Below, in pieces: positions 22,299 through 29,626 of a DNA stretch of 31,731 bases; the stretch's first letter is position 1; the number at the start of each line of letters is the position of its first letter. Source of the DNA: a virus; the IMG/VR virus record IMGVR_UViG_3300030108_000724, positions 1 through 31,731 of that record. One strand, given 5' to 3'. The notes under the pieces are model-generated. The model made no database searches, was not told where the DNA came from, and saw only the letters and a list, made by a program, of their open reading frames with translations. The position numbers and the translations under genes are program-made.

Positions 22299-23067
22299 AG
22301 CCCTCCTCTATTGTTTGTAAAACTGCTGTCTCTACTGCCATCTGTAGAGCAATGTTTATAGACTCATTTTCTACTATACCGCTCTCAATTTCAACTAATT
22401 CAGTGTTGTTCGCATAAAATCTGAACACATCAGAAGATACTGCTGCACTGAGAATTGATTTAGTAACTAACACTTCTATAAGAATTTTACCTGTACTAAC
22501 TGAAACTGTACGTAGAGAGATGGTGACAGAGTCTTGTCTGTATTCTTTGGAGCCCCCAATCCCAAGATAACGGGCTCCAGACCCGCCCGATTTAACATTA
22601 GACTCATACCCTATAACTCCTCCTTCCATGATTAAACCAGCAAAAAGCAAAGGTTTTACTTGTTGCTTCTCATCAAAAGATTCACGCGTTGTACGTATGA
22701 TTTGTCTTTCTTTTGTTAAATTATCTAGTCCTTTGCGTTCTACTACGTCAAACACACCCGAGTGTTTCAAAGCTCTAATTAGATAAGCATCAGGTGCTTG
22801 AGTAATCGCTGTGCTAAAACTAGCATATTGGCTATTGCTCCTGCGTTGCCCTGTGTTGTCTTTGAAAGAACTTGGATAAACAGCCACTACAGGCTTTCGT
22901 ATAGGAGAAGGTACTTCTGTTAAGTTTGTAAGTAAAGCGCTAACTTGCGCTGACTCAATGTTTCTTATAGGAGGTACTCCGTTGTCTAAAGGGTCTACAA
23001 GTAAAGCACAACTAGAAAGTAAAAGAACCAAGAGGTACGGTAATCTCTGTAGTATTGCCTTCTTCAT
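22213..23067 (-). CDS. csgG: CsgG curli secretion channel lipoprotein (284 aa)
   Basis: Outer-membrane nonameric pore that exports curli subunits. It starts with a lipoprotein signal ending LLLSSC (C20 lipidated). Strong CsgG signatures follow: IMEGGVIGYESNVKSGG (147-162), GARYLGIG, then VSVSTGKIL and SILSAAVSSDVFRF. The constriction segment YASFSTA (81-87) aligns with E. coli YPASNFSTA, keeping Tyr and Phe but losing Asn. E. coli CsgG is 277 residues, so this one is complete. It overlaps csgF by 56 bases and the curlin gene by 86. CsgE, CsgB and CsgD are not seen. Confidence 0.95.
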   Translation of the reverse strand: MKKAILQRLPYLLVLLLSSCALLVDPLDNGVPPIRNIESAQVSALLTNLTEVPSPIRKPVVAVYPSSFKDNTGQRRSNSQYASFSTAITQAPDAYLIRALKHSGVFDVVERKGLDNLTKERQIIRTTRESFDEKQQVKPLLFAGLIMEGGVIGYESNVKSGGSGARYLGIGGSKEYRQDSVTISLRTVSVSTGKILIEVLVTKSILSAAVSSDVFRFYANNTELVEIESGIVENESINIALQMAVETAVLQTIEEGYEKGYWKHEKTDVDEPSCDDECIAAIRG

Positions 23068-23485
23068 CTGTAATTACTAATGTTACTTTATCGTCTTCTA
23101 CCCTATATTCTATGGTGTTACCCTCTAGTTCTAAAATGCCAAACTCTGATGCAGTTTCTCCAAACAAGCTATCTACCAGTTGCCTGCTTAGTTGCGCATA
23201 TATTCTACTCTCTAAGTTACGTATGAATCTAGCTAAGGTTGTATTTTCTGCTTCACGTTCTAGATCTTCTTGATACGCTTTTATTTCTTCTCTTATGGCT
23301 TCTTTTCTATTGAACTCTTGGTTCTCTATGGTTAGATAATGACTAGAAGTGCCTATACCCGAGAAGCTAGGGTTCTTAAATTTGTGTGTCATTTCGTCAG
23401 CACTTAGTGTCAAAGAAATTAACACGATATTAGCTAGACCTAATATACAGACCAACAAGAATACCTTTTGTTTTTCTCTATCCAT
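23012..23485 (-). CDS. csgF: CsgF curli assembly factor (157 aa)
   Basis: Couples the CsgG pore to surface nucleation of curli. After a signal peptide (about 1-29) the mature start DEMTHKFKNPSFSG matches the CsgF N-terminal region (E. coli TMTFQFRNPNFGG) that plugs into CsgG. The middle helix FIRNLESRIYAQLSRQLVDSL and the C-terminal strands IEYRVEDDKVTLVITDEEG match the family. E. coli CsgF is 138 residues; the extra length is an acidic helix (about 58-78). Weak ribosome site; it starts 6 bases after the upstream micro-gene, so coupling is probable. Confidence 0.92.
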   Translation of the reverse strand: MDREKQKVFLLVCILGLANIVLISLTLSADEMTHKFKNPSFSGIGTSSHYLTIENQEFNRKEAIREEIKAYQEDLEREAENTTLARFIRNLESRIYAQLSRQLVDSLFGETASEFGILELEGNTIEYRVEDDKVTLVITDEEGNTTEITVPLGSFTF

Positions 23486-23491
23486 CTTTAT

Positions 23492-23587
23492 TTACAAAAT
23501 AAAAATAAAAAGGGTAAAAGATATTACAGCCGTGCCAACCCAATTCATTTCTTTTTGTATTTCTTTTTCAAATATTTTTTTAGTCAT
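23492..23587 (-). CDS. micro-protein with C-terminal membrane span (31 aa)
   Basis: A charged N-terminus (MTKKIFEKEIQKEMN) is followed by one hydrophobic segment to the end (about 16-31). The ATG overlaps the preceding stop (ATGA). The stop/start chain on both sides is the main evidence. Possibly a small lysis or membrane accessory; unrecognised. Confidence 0.45.
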   Translation of the reverse strand: MTKKIFEKEIQKEMNWVGTAVISFTLFIFIL

Positions 23588-23667
23588 CTGTTACGCCTGT
23601 CCTTCTGTTGCTTTATGCGTTTGCATATTAAAGCTTTTTTCAGCTTTTGATTCTGTTGCTTGGCCAT
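23584..23667 (-). CDS. basic micro-protein (27 aa)
   Basis: Begins MAKQQNQKLKKALICKR and is almost entirely Lys/Arg/Gln. TAATG with the upstream gene and ATGA with the downstream one place it in an unbroken coupled chain. Too short for homology judgement; may bind nucleic acid or be translational filler. Confidence 0.4.
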   Translation of the reverse strand: MAKQQNQKLKKALICKRIKQQKDRRNR

Positions 23668-24017
23668 TAGTCTTTGCGTTGATCATCTCTATCCGCTTTA
23701 GCAATTTTATCTGTGTCTATTAACTGTGGCACACCTAGTATAGTTTTTATCATAGTATCCTGACGTATGATTTCGTTATCAAGACTACGAACTCTATCTA
23801 TCAGAGCTACTAAAATACCATGCTGTGAGTCTAGCTTAGTTCCTAACCTAGATTCCATTTGTTCTATCTGATCAGCTACCTTATCATCTAAAACATCTAG
23901 TTTAGTCTCCATACCATCAATAATTCTGTTAATGAGCTTCCATATGAATATACCTAGCCCAAGAGCAGCGGCTATCGGGAACCCAACTTCCGCTATAAAT
24001 AAAGTAACATCTTCCAC
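23667..24017 (-). CDS. membrane protein with coiled coil, holin-like (116 aa)
   Basis: One N-terminal membrane span (about 7-28, VGFPIAAALGLGIFIWKLI) followed by a long coiled coil (about 35-90, TKLDVLDDKVADQIEQMES). The layout resembles YvrJ/BhlA-type small phage membrane proteins, some of which act as holins. GTG start sharing one base with the preceding TAG. A second holin candidate lies at 29619, so its role in lysis is uncertain. Confidence 0.65.
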   Translation of the reverse strand: MEDVTLFIAEVGFPIAAALGLGIFIWKLINRIIDGMETKLDVLDDKVADQIEQMESRLGTKLDSQHGILVALIDRVRSLDNEIIRQDTMIKTILGVPQLIDTDKIAKADRDDQRKD

Positions 24018-24193
24018 TAAAGGTACCTAGTAGCTAACAAACAAGTTATAACTACAGGGTAAACACCCCATAGCAATGCTTCTAAACGTCTAAACTTATT
24101 TGACCCTTCGTCTAATCTTTTTTCAATAAAATCAAACCTAAGAGCGCACTCCCTCTCAAACGCCGTAGAAGGTGTTTGTTCTTGTTCTTTCAC
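24017..24193 (-). CDS. small protein with C-terminal membrane span (58 aa)
   Basis: GTG start within a GTGA overlap with the upstream stop. Residues 1-38 are charged (FDFIEKRLDEGSNKFRRLE); the last 18 are hydrophobic (LLWGVYPVVITCLLATRYL), giving a tail-anchored membrane protein. It forms a pair with the following coiled-coil membrane protein. No family recognised. Confidence 0.55.
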   Translation of the reverse strand: MKEQEQTPSTAFERECALRFDFIEKRLDEGSNKFRRLEALLWGVYPVVITCLLATRYL

Positions 24194-24303
24194 TTTTTTC
24201 TTTTTTTCTTACGTTTTAGGGCTTTAAAATCTGCACCTGTAATACGATTACGAGGCTTAGCAACTCGAGCTATCTTTTTTTGTTTAGGAGATAACCTTCT
24301 CAC
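24190..24303 (-). CDS. basic micro-protein, RLSPKQKKIA type (37 aa)
   Basis: GTG start overlapping the preceding TAG by one base. The sequence RRLSPKQKKIARVAKPRN and ITGADFKALKRKKK is a pattern I recall from many marine phage genomes, usually as a short basic protein. It is probably real despite its size. Function unknown. Confidence 0.6.
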   Translation of the reverse strand: MRRLSPKQKKIARVAKPRNRITGADFKALKRKKKRKK

Positions 24304-24395
24304 TAGTACCCTCTCATCTTTCTCATTTTCATAGGCTTGGCTTTTTTAGTCATGCCTTTCTTTTTCTTCTTCTTCCCTTTAGTGTGATACGGCAT
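24303..24395 (-). CDS. Lys/Met-rich micro-protein (30 aa)
   Basis: MPYHTKGKKKKKKGMTKKAK followed by PMKMRKMRGY; extremely basic. The ATG lies just after the preceding TAA and its own stop shares a base with the next GTG. Similar poly-lysine peptides (MPYHT start) are familiar in marine phages. Possibly nucleic-acid binding. Confidence 0.55.
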   Translation of the reverse strand: MPYHTKGKKKKKKGMTKKAKPMKMRKMRGY

Positions 24396-24396
24396 A

Positions 24397-24570
24397 TTAA
24401 TACTCCGACATTGTGTTTTTAAACTTACGATGTGATTTAGTGTCCATAAACTTAGTATTCGGTGTTACACCAGGAACAGAACCGTCGTGGTTTTGTACAG
24501 TAGAATACTTCTTAGTACATACATCTCTGTACGTAGTTTTTTCTTTATAGTTTGTAGGTCTATTAATCAC
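24397..24570 (-). CDS. small hypothetical protein (57 aa)
   Basis: GTG start at 24570 with poor ribosome signal. Residues VINRPTNYKEKTTYRDVCTK then a Pro/Gly/Thr-rich stretch and KFMDTKSHRKFKNTMSEY. Polar, no membrane span. The frame fits the gap between the 24592 gene and the micro-gene chain, with its stop one base before the next start. Supported mainly by position. Confidence 0.45.
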   Translation of the reverse strand: MINRPTNYKEKTTYRDVCTKKYSTVQNHDGSVPGVTPNTKFMDTKSHRKFKNTMSEY

Positions 24571-24591
24571 GTTTTTATTTTACAACAATCT

Positions 24592-24909
24592 TTATTCTTT
24601 TGGATACTTTTCTTTTACGGCGGTTATAGCGTCTCTCCAAGTGGTAGTTCCATTAACTTGGTCCTTATAAATCATATCTAGCTGATCTTTAACATGCGGG
24701 TACTCTTTTTCTCTTTTTTGGTCGTAAGTGTAAGTAATGTTTTCTTCTCGTCTGTATAACTTTCCATCTTCTTCTACTATAACAATGCGTTTTTCTGCAG
24801 AATCCCCTACGACTTCATCAAAGACCTCTCTCCAACCATCGCCTGCACCCTTCTCAGAGTGTAGAGCGTTATTTACAACAGCGCCGTCTACCCAACGTAC
24901 CCAAGCCAC
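24592..24909 (-). CDS. putative tail-associated small protein (105 aa)
   Basis: The GTG at 24909 (TAGTG overlap with the nuclease stop) is favoured over a TTG five codons earlier. The N-terminal half begins VAWVRWVDGAVVNNAL; the C-terminal part YPHVKDQLDMIYKDQV then TWRDAITAVKEKYPKE is a motif I associate with phage tail or fibre assembly genes (EYPxxxDQLDxIY). That, plus its place after the tail-tip gene, suggests a tail chaperone-like role, unproven. Confidence 0.6.
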   Translation of the reverse strand: MAWVRWVDGAVVNNALHSEKGAGDGWREVFDEVVGDSAEKRIVIVEEDGKLYRREENITYTYDQKREKEYPHVKDQLDMIYKDQVNGTTTWRDAITAVKEKYPKE

Positions 24910-25280
24910 TACTCTACCCCCCAAACTTTAGTCTTTTTACCTCCGTAGTATTCGCAAGCATGACCTTCATCTATTAATATTTCACATATGTTTTTTCCAT
25001 CAACAGTGTGAGGCACGCCTAAAACTCTTCCATATTTGTCAGTGCCTTGCGAAAGCAGTTGAAGTTTTTCTCCGCATAATTCTATCAAACGTTCTTTAGC
25101 AGCTAGACCAAGAGCCTTTTCTACTAAGTTTCTAGTTCTAGATTCTGGAGTATCTATACCCATCAAACGCACTCTGCGTTTAGATAACACGACATTAAAT
25201 CCAAGATCTATATCTACGTCTATCGTATCTCCATCAATAACTCTTACTAGATTACAGTTGTAATAGTATGGTTGGCTCAT
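24909..25280 (-). CDS. thermonuclease (SNase-like) homologue (123 aa)
   Basis: Staphylococcal-nuclease fold, cleaving DNA or RNA with Ca2+. Catalytic residues are visible: D16 and D18 in VIDGDT, R38, D43 and E46 in RLMGIDTPES, and R85 in DKYGRVLG. The C-terminal IDEGHACEYYGGKK is typical of phage SNases. No signal peptide, so intracellular or virion-borne. It sits between the tail-tip gene and a probable tail-assembly gene, and could degrade host DNA or be injected. ATG start one base before the tail-tip stop. Confidence 0.9.
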   Translation of the reverse strand: MSQPYYYNCNLVRVIDGDTIDVDIDLGFNVVLSKRRVRLMGIDTPESRTRNLVEKALGLAAKERLIELCGEKLQLLSQGTDKYGRVLGVPHTVDGKNICEILIDEGHACEYYGGKKTKVWGVE

Positions 25281-27472
25281 TATCTTACTCCTATCAAAAT
25301 TCCTGTTGCATCATGTACGTTTTCAGTTGTAGCTGCGTTACTAGACCCAATGACATTAGCGTCACCTGATATTCTAACTCTAGCTTTTACGCCGTGGGTA
25401 ACAGTGCTTGCGGTGCCACCACCAAAAACTCCCGCTATAGCAAAATCATTAAATGCTGTATCTACAGCAACCCACAATATTTTTGAAACTTCCACGTACT
25501 TACCTACGTTCCCAGAAGTTACACTTTCCTTAAAACCAAAAGTGTAAGAAGAAGAACTTCCGAAACTAGAACCCGAATAACCAATCACTCTGCTACCGCT
25601 TACTACAGCGTTACCCGTTACTGTTCTTTCTTCTGAACCTACAAAAACAATGTCACCAGATACTACTTCAGTAGCAACCGTCTCAGCCACTGTAATAACG
25701 TTAGCTACATGTGACCCAGTTATACCAGTTATGAAGGTAGATGTAATCGCACTGCCATCATAGCCAGAACCAAAAGCTGAAGGAGCGCTACTTGTTGAAG
25801 CAGCCTCGCTAGAAGTTCCACCTTGGGAGTTTACGTTCCAAGCGGCCATTTCAATAACTATATGATAATACGAGTTTTTTTCTACACTTACTCTGTTTAA
25901 GTTAAATGAGGCGTATGGCACCCAGCCAGTGCTATGGGTAGGTTTTGCTAATTCGTTTTCCAAAACTGTAACAAAGGTGTTGCTGTTGTTAGTAAAAGAA
26001 ACACTAGAAGCTAATTTAGTAGCTGTAGCTTTTGATACGTCACCATTTAAAGTATTTGCAAACAGGCTACTAACCTTAGCGGTATCTATCGCAGCGGTAG
26101 CGATCTTCGCATTTGTCACGGCTGCGTTTAAAATTTTTGCATCTGTTATGGCTGCGTCTTGAATCTTAGCAGTGCTTATAGATGCGTCTCCAAGCTTTGC
26201 ATTTGTCACAGCCGCATTAGCGATGCGAGCCTCATCCACAGCTAACGACGCGATCTTGGCACTTGTTATAGCTGCATCTTGAATCATCGCATCTTTTATA
26301 AAAACTGTATTACTAGATACTATAAAAGGTGCAGTGCTAGCGTTATTGCCATTCCATACTACAAACTTGTCTGCTTGAAATTGTACATAGGACTGAGCTC
26401 CTGATCCGTCACTTGCATTAGAACCAACAACCATGCCTGCTGCAGACTTACTACCGTCAGACTCTGTAGACACTTGTAATACAAACATCGCATTCAGATC
26501 TCCTGTATGACTCGCAGTGGTCGTATTTAAAGTAGAGATAGAGCTAGTGTTAGTTCCTACTGTGCTAGTAAGACTAGTCAAAGAGCTAGCTGTAGCACTT
26601 TGAGAATTTGTAACTGTAACAATGTCAGATTGAGCTGTAGCCAAAGCACCAGTTAAAGTACTACCAGTGAAACTTGTGCTACCAACAAGAGTAACTAAAG
26701 TTGCATCACGCCCAGCCACCCATGCATTATTAGCTGCGTTTCTTGTATATATTTGACCATCATCTGTATCAAACCAAATATCGTTTGTTTGTATAGAACT
26801 TCCGTCTCCTCTAGTACTAGGTTGGCTAGAGCTTTTTATAATTGTAGCTGCTGTCGTGCTAGTGGCTAATAAATTGTACCCAGGTAAATCTGCTAAAGTT
26901 TGACTTAAACTAGTCATCACAGCTGTTATGTTTGCTGCTGTAGTAGCATTAACAGATCCAGCAAACGGACCACGTATGTCAGAAGTGCTTACAAACCTAA
27001 CCCAGTAGTAAAATGTTTGATTGTAGTCGTTTGAGTCTGACCATATAGATGCTGTGGTAGTATCTGCTAAAACAGCGTTACTTATATTATTAGAAGTTGC
27101 TCTAAAAACTTCAGCAAATGCAAAATTACCAAACTGTGGGTCATCCCAAGATACTACAGTTGTAGTAAAAGCTGCGCTTGCAGCAAGTCCTGTAGGTGCT
27201 GGAGGGATTGTTACATCATTAAGAGCAGAGGGTGGGCCGAAGTCTACAAAGCCTGTACCAGAAGTTATACTAAAAGGATTATCTAATAGTTCTTCTGCGA
27301 GACCTGATTTTACTAGCTCTCGTAACGTTACAGCTCTGTCTCTTGGGTCTCCTCTTCTTCCTATTAAAACTTGAACTACTTCAATGAGAGAGTCTAAAGT
27401 CTTTTTTAACTGCGGGTCTGCATTGCTCGGTACGGCTACTATAGCTGGTAACTTTGTCCCAGTTGTACTCAT
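25280..27472 (-). CDS. J-like tail tip / host-specificity protein (730 aa)
   Basis: Large tail protein. A fibronectin type III-like domain covers about residues 88-185 (PPAPTGLAASAAFTTTVVSW). A central region about 205-370 contains NDIWFDTDDGQIYTRN and a coiled-coil-like Ser/Thr-rich stretch. After that comes a J-type (DUF1983-like) segment (FQADKFVVWNGNN), then alanine-rich short repeats and a beta-rich C-terminal domain (about 500-730) probably contacting the host. Related proteins form the tail tip of lambda-like phages. ATG start shares one base with the upstream gene's stop. Domain assignment is by pattern, so the exact virion position is inferred. Confidence 0.8.
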   Translation of the reverse strand: MSTTGTKLPAIVAVPSNADPQLKKTLDSLIEVVQVLIGRRGDPRDRAVTLRELVKSGLAEELLDNPFSITSGTGFVDFGPPSALNDVTIPPAPTGLAASAAFTTTVVSWDDPQFGNFAFAEVFRATSNNISNAVLADTTTASIWSDSNDYNQTFYYWVRFVSTSDIRGPFAGSVNATTAANITAVMTSLSQTLADLPGYNLLATSTTAATIIKSSSQPSTRGDGSSIQTNDIWFDTDDGQIYTRNAANNAWVAGRDATLVTLVGSTSFTGSTLTGALATAQSDIVTVTNSQSATASSLTSLTSTVGTNTSSISTLNTTTASHTGDLNAMFVLQVSTESDGSKSAAGMVVGSNASDGSGAQSYVQFQADKFVVWNGNNASTAPFIVSSNTVFIKDAMIQDAAITSAKIASLAVDEARIANAAVTNAKLGDASISTAKIQDAAITDAKILNAAVTNAKIATAAIDTAKVSSLFANTLNGDVSKATATKLASSVSFTNNSNTFVTVLENELAKPTHSTGWVPYASFNLNRVSVEKNSYYHIVIEMAAWNVNSQGGTSSEAASTSSAPSAFGSGYDGSAITSTFITGITGSHVANVITVAETVATEVVSGDIVFVGSEERTVTGNAVVSGSRVIGYSGSSFGSSSSYTFGFKESVTSGNVGKYVEVSKILWVAVDTAFNDFAIAGVFGGGTASTVTHGVKARVRISGDANVIGSSNAATTENVHDATGILIGVR
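26075..26305 (-). repeat. degenerate 33-base repeats encoding 11-residue units
   Basis: Inside the tail-tip gene, units of the kind DAAITDAKILN, AAVTNAKIATA and DASISTAKIQD repeat about seven times. The DNA is recognisably repetitive (GCTGCGT, CTTGAATC and TTTGCAT recur). In phage fibres such A-x-I-x-x-A-K-I repeats form a triple helix or shaft. Confidence 0.65.
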
Positions 27473-29214
27473 TACACCGCCCTCAGTTCGTCTATGGACT
27501 CCCCTATGCAGATTTCATTAATCGTGTGAGCTCCTTCTACCTGTATCTCATAGGTTTTGTAAATACCTGAAGGTAGTCTGAGAATAGGTTCTGGTATAGT
27601 AGTAGCACTAAAGCTAGGAGTTTGTCCCGTTACACTAAACGCGCTGCCAGAAGCTGTAATGGCTGCTTGGTAGTACAAACTACCATCTCCAAATACTTTG
27701 ACTGTAATACCATTTCCGCTGTATGCTTCGGCATCTACTTTTACAAAAGCCATCTTAGTTGGTTTAACAGGTACAAATTCTTTAGTCTTAAAAGTAAGGG
27801 ACTCGTTTGTAGTGCTACCTTGAAACTCTTTTACATTACTACCTTCTATTACATACAGTTCGTTAGTATCTGGGTCGGTGTGACCGCCTTTTGTACTAGT
27901 GCTAGAAGTTTGAGTCAAAGTTGTAAGTGCATTTTTACCACCCCTAGGGTCAAACATAAAGCCACCATAGTTTGAACCGCTAGCATAGTAGCCTACATAC
28001 TTACCTTGCCATAGAAAACCTTGTATCGTAGATGGGTAAAAATCAGATTGCCATTGTTTTGGAGTTATCAAACCTTCTGTGACTACCCGAACATCAGTGC
28101 CTGCTGCAGCAACTAAACCATCTGGAGACGCGTAGATAACATACGGCCCCATGTCAACCATAGATCTTTTATTTAGACATGCCTGAGCCGCCTCTATACG
28201 AACAGAAGTCATGGATTGTGGATCAACTCCTGTTACGAAGTAAGGGTTGCCCTCTGTGCCTACAAACAACCCATTCCCTGTAGTTCCAATTGCTACAATC
28301 GTATCTTCAAGTGTAGTACGAAAAGCTACAGGCCATGCGTGTGGTAAAAACGGTTCAGAAAAACAAAGTCTTTTACCTGTAAAACCAGCAAATATACCGT
28401 TTGGTAATGCGGTTAATCCTTTCATAGCACCGTTTGGATATAAAGAGGTTTGTTCGTCAGGAGGCGCAATCCAATACGTAGAAGGTATAAGTTCTCCTAA
28501 GTTTGCATTTGTTACGTTATCTGTAAAACTACTAGTTGCTAGAGTTACTTCTCCAACAAATTGAAATGCTGTTGTGTTAGAACCAGTGTTAGATCTATAA
28601 ATTCGTTTCTTTGCTAAATTAGTATTTGTCCTACCAACACCTGAACCAGCTGAAGTTTCTAATCCACCTACTGTAACAGTTTGCGCATCTACTTTAGTTA
28701 CTACAGATGATACAGCCGATGGTGGGCCTTCTTCTCCATACGCTGAAACGAACGTATACACGTACGCTGTGCTGTATTGTGTGGTTGTTCCGTCGTCTGT
28801 GCCACTAACACTTACAGTAGGAGCTGCAGTAGGAGCGGGTATTCCTAGTCTGTAGAAATTTCTAGGGTATCTTCCAGAACCACTAGCAGTAATAACATCT
28901 CCCGAAGCCATCCTAGGAAAGGTCTCACCTGTCCAATATAATCTAGCTAAGGAATCATCAGCAATGGGCCCCGGTTGGACGTTTACGTCCTCCGTCCACT
29001 CTAACCAGTAGTTGCTTCCAGCATAAGAATAATAGTAAATACTAGTCCTACCAGATTGAGTTAGAGCCTGAGTTTGTGAGTTTTCTGTTATAGGAGTAAG
29101 TACGCCCCTATCTAAATCTACATCATTAGCAGTTTGGCCTACTGTATCATTTAAAAGCCTAGGAGATATCTGAGGTGCAATACCTGAGAAGTTAATAAGT
29201 TTGTAGTACGCCAC
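27472..29214 (-). CDS. large virion/tail structural protein (580 aa)
   Basis: Start at GTG 29214: GGAGGGG is placed correctly before it, while a longer frame to 29262 would overlap the lysozyme gene needlessly. It begins VAYYKLINFSGIAPQISPRL, contains a fibronectin-like strand region (about 130-190, YGEEGPPSAVSSV) and a conserved block ALPNGIFAGFTGKRLCFSEP with LPHAWP (about 275-300). I recall that block from marine podovirus structural proteins. The rest is beta-rich. Virion component likely; exact role (tail tube, nozzle or adaptor) unknown. Confidence 0.75.
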   Translation of the reverse strand: MAYYKLINFSGIAPQISPRLLNDTVGQTANDVDLDRGVLTPITENSQTQALTQSGRTSIYYYSYAGSNYWLEWTEDVNVQPGPIADDSLARLYWTGETFPRMASGDVITASGSGRYPRNFYRLGIPAPTAAPTVSVSGTDDGTTTQYSTAYVYTFVSAYGEEGPPSAVSSVVTKVDAQTVTVGGLETSAGSGVGRTNTNLAKKRIYRSNTGSNTTAFQFVGEVTLATSSFTDNVTNANLGELIPSTYWIAPPDEQTSLYPNGAMKGLTALPNGIFAGFTGKRLCFSEPFLPHAWPVAFRTTLEDTIVAIGTTGNGLFVGTEGNPYFVTGVDPQSMTSVRIEAAQACLNKRSMVDMGPYVIYASPDGLVAAAGTDVRVVTEGLITPKQWQSDFYPSTIQGFLWQGKYVGYYASGSNYGGFMFDPRGGKNALTTLTQTSSTSTKGGHTDPDTNELYVIEGSNVKEFQGSTTNESLTFKTKEFVPVKPTKMAFVKVDAEAYSGNGITVKVFGDGSLYYQAAITASGSAFSVTGQTPSFSATTIPEPILRLPSGIYKTYEIQVEGAHTINEICIGESIDELRAV

Positions 29215-29215
29215 A

Positions 29216-29626
29216 CTACCCCTCCAGAAGTAGATCTCGTAAGCGGGTACTCCTTGGCCCAACTTGCTCTGCCCATTTTGAATCTAGCATTTCCACGCCA
29301 GCTGTTTCCCATTCCTCTGCCTCTACAGCAGTTAAAAACTTTTTAAAACCCATCAACCTAGACAAACCTAAATTAAAACACATATTAACAAGAACTCGTT
29401 GCCTTGCATCAGATAGACTATGGAACCAAGGAAAAGCTAGTGTTAGTTCTTCTACGCAAAGATCTATGTCGTTACTTAATAAGTAATCAGATTCATCTTC
29501 TGTAATACCACGATCATCTAGATTTCTGCCTACTCCGATAGTATTTTTACCTGCAGAGCACTTATACAATGTAAAGACTACCCCTTCATCGCGTTTTAGT
29601 TCTTCAATAAGTGCCTCTCTATTCAT
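29216..29626 (-). CDS. T4-type lysozyme, endolysin (136 aa)
   Basis: GH24 muramidase that cuts peptidoglycan. The catalytic pattern is E-8-C-5-T: the Glu of KRDEG, Cys in LYKCSAG where T4 lysozyme has Asp20, and Thr in KNTIGVG. Cys is tolerated there in T4 lysozyme and occurs in other endolysins. C-terminal QRVLVNMCFNLGLSRLMGF is typical of the family. I start at the internal ATG 29626, which overlaps the holin gene by 8 bases. No signal or SAR segment, so it depends on a holin. Confidence 0.9.
   Translation of the reverse strand: MNREALIEELKRDEGVVFTLYKCSAGKNTIGVGRNLDDRGITEDESDYLLSNDIDLCVEELTLAFPWFHSLSDARQRVLVNMCFNLGLSRLMGFKKFLTAVEAEEWETAGVEMLDSKWAEQVGPRSTRLRDLLLEG

Noticed and set aside
24487-24681. 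64-residue plus-strand hydrophobic frame
   Set aside because: Opposes the minus-strand genes at 24397 and 24592; no ribosome site.
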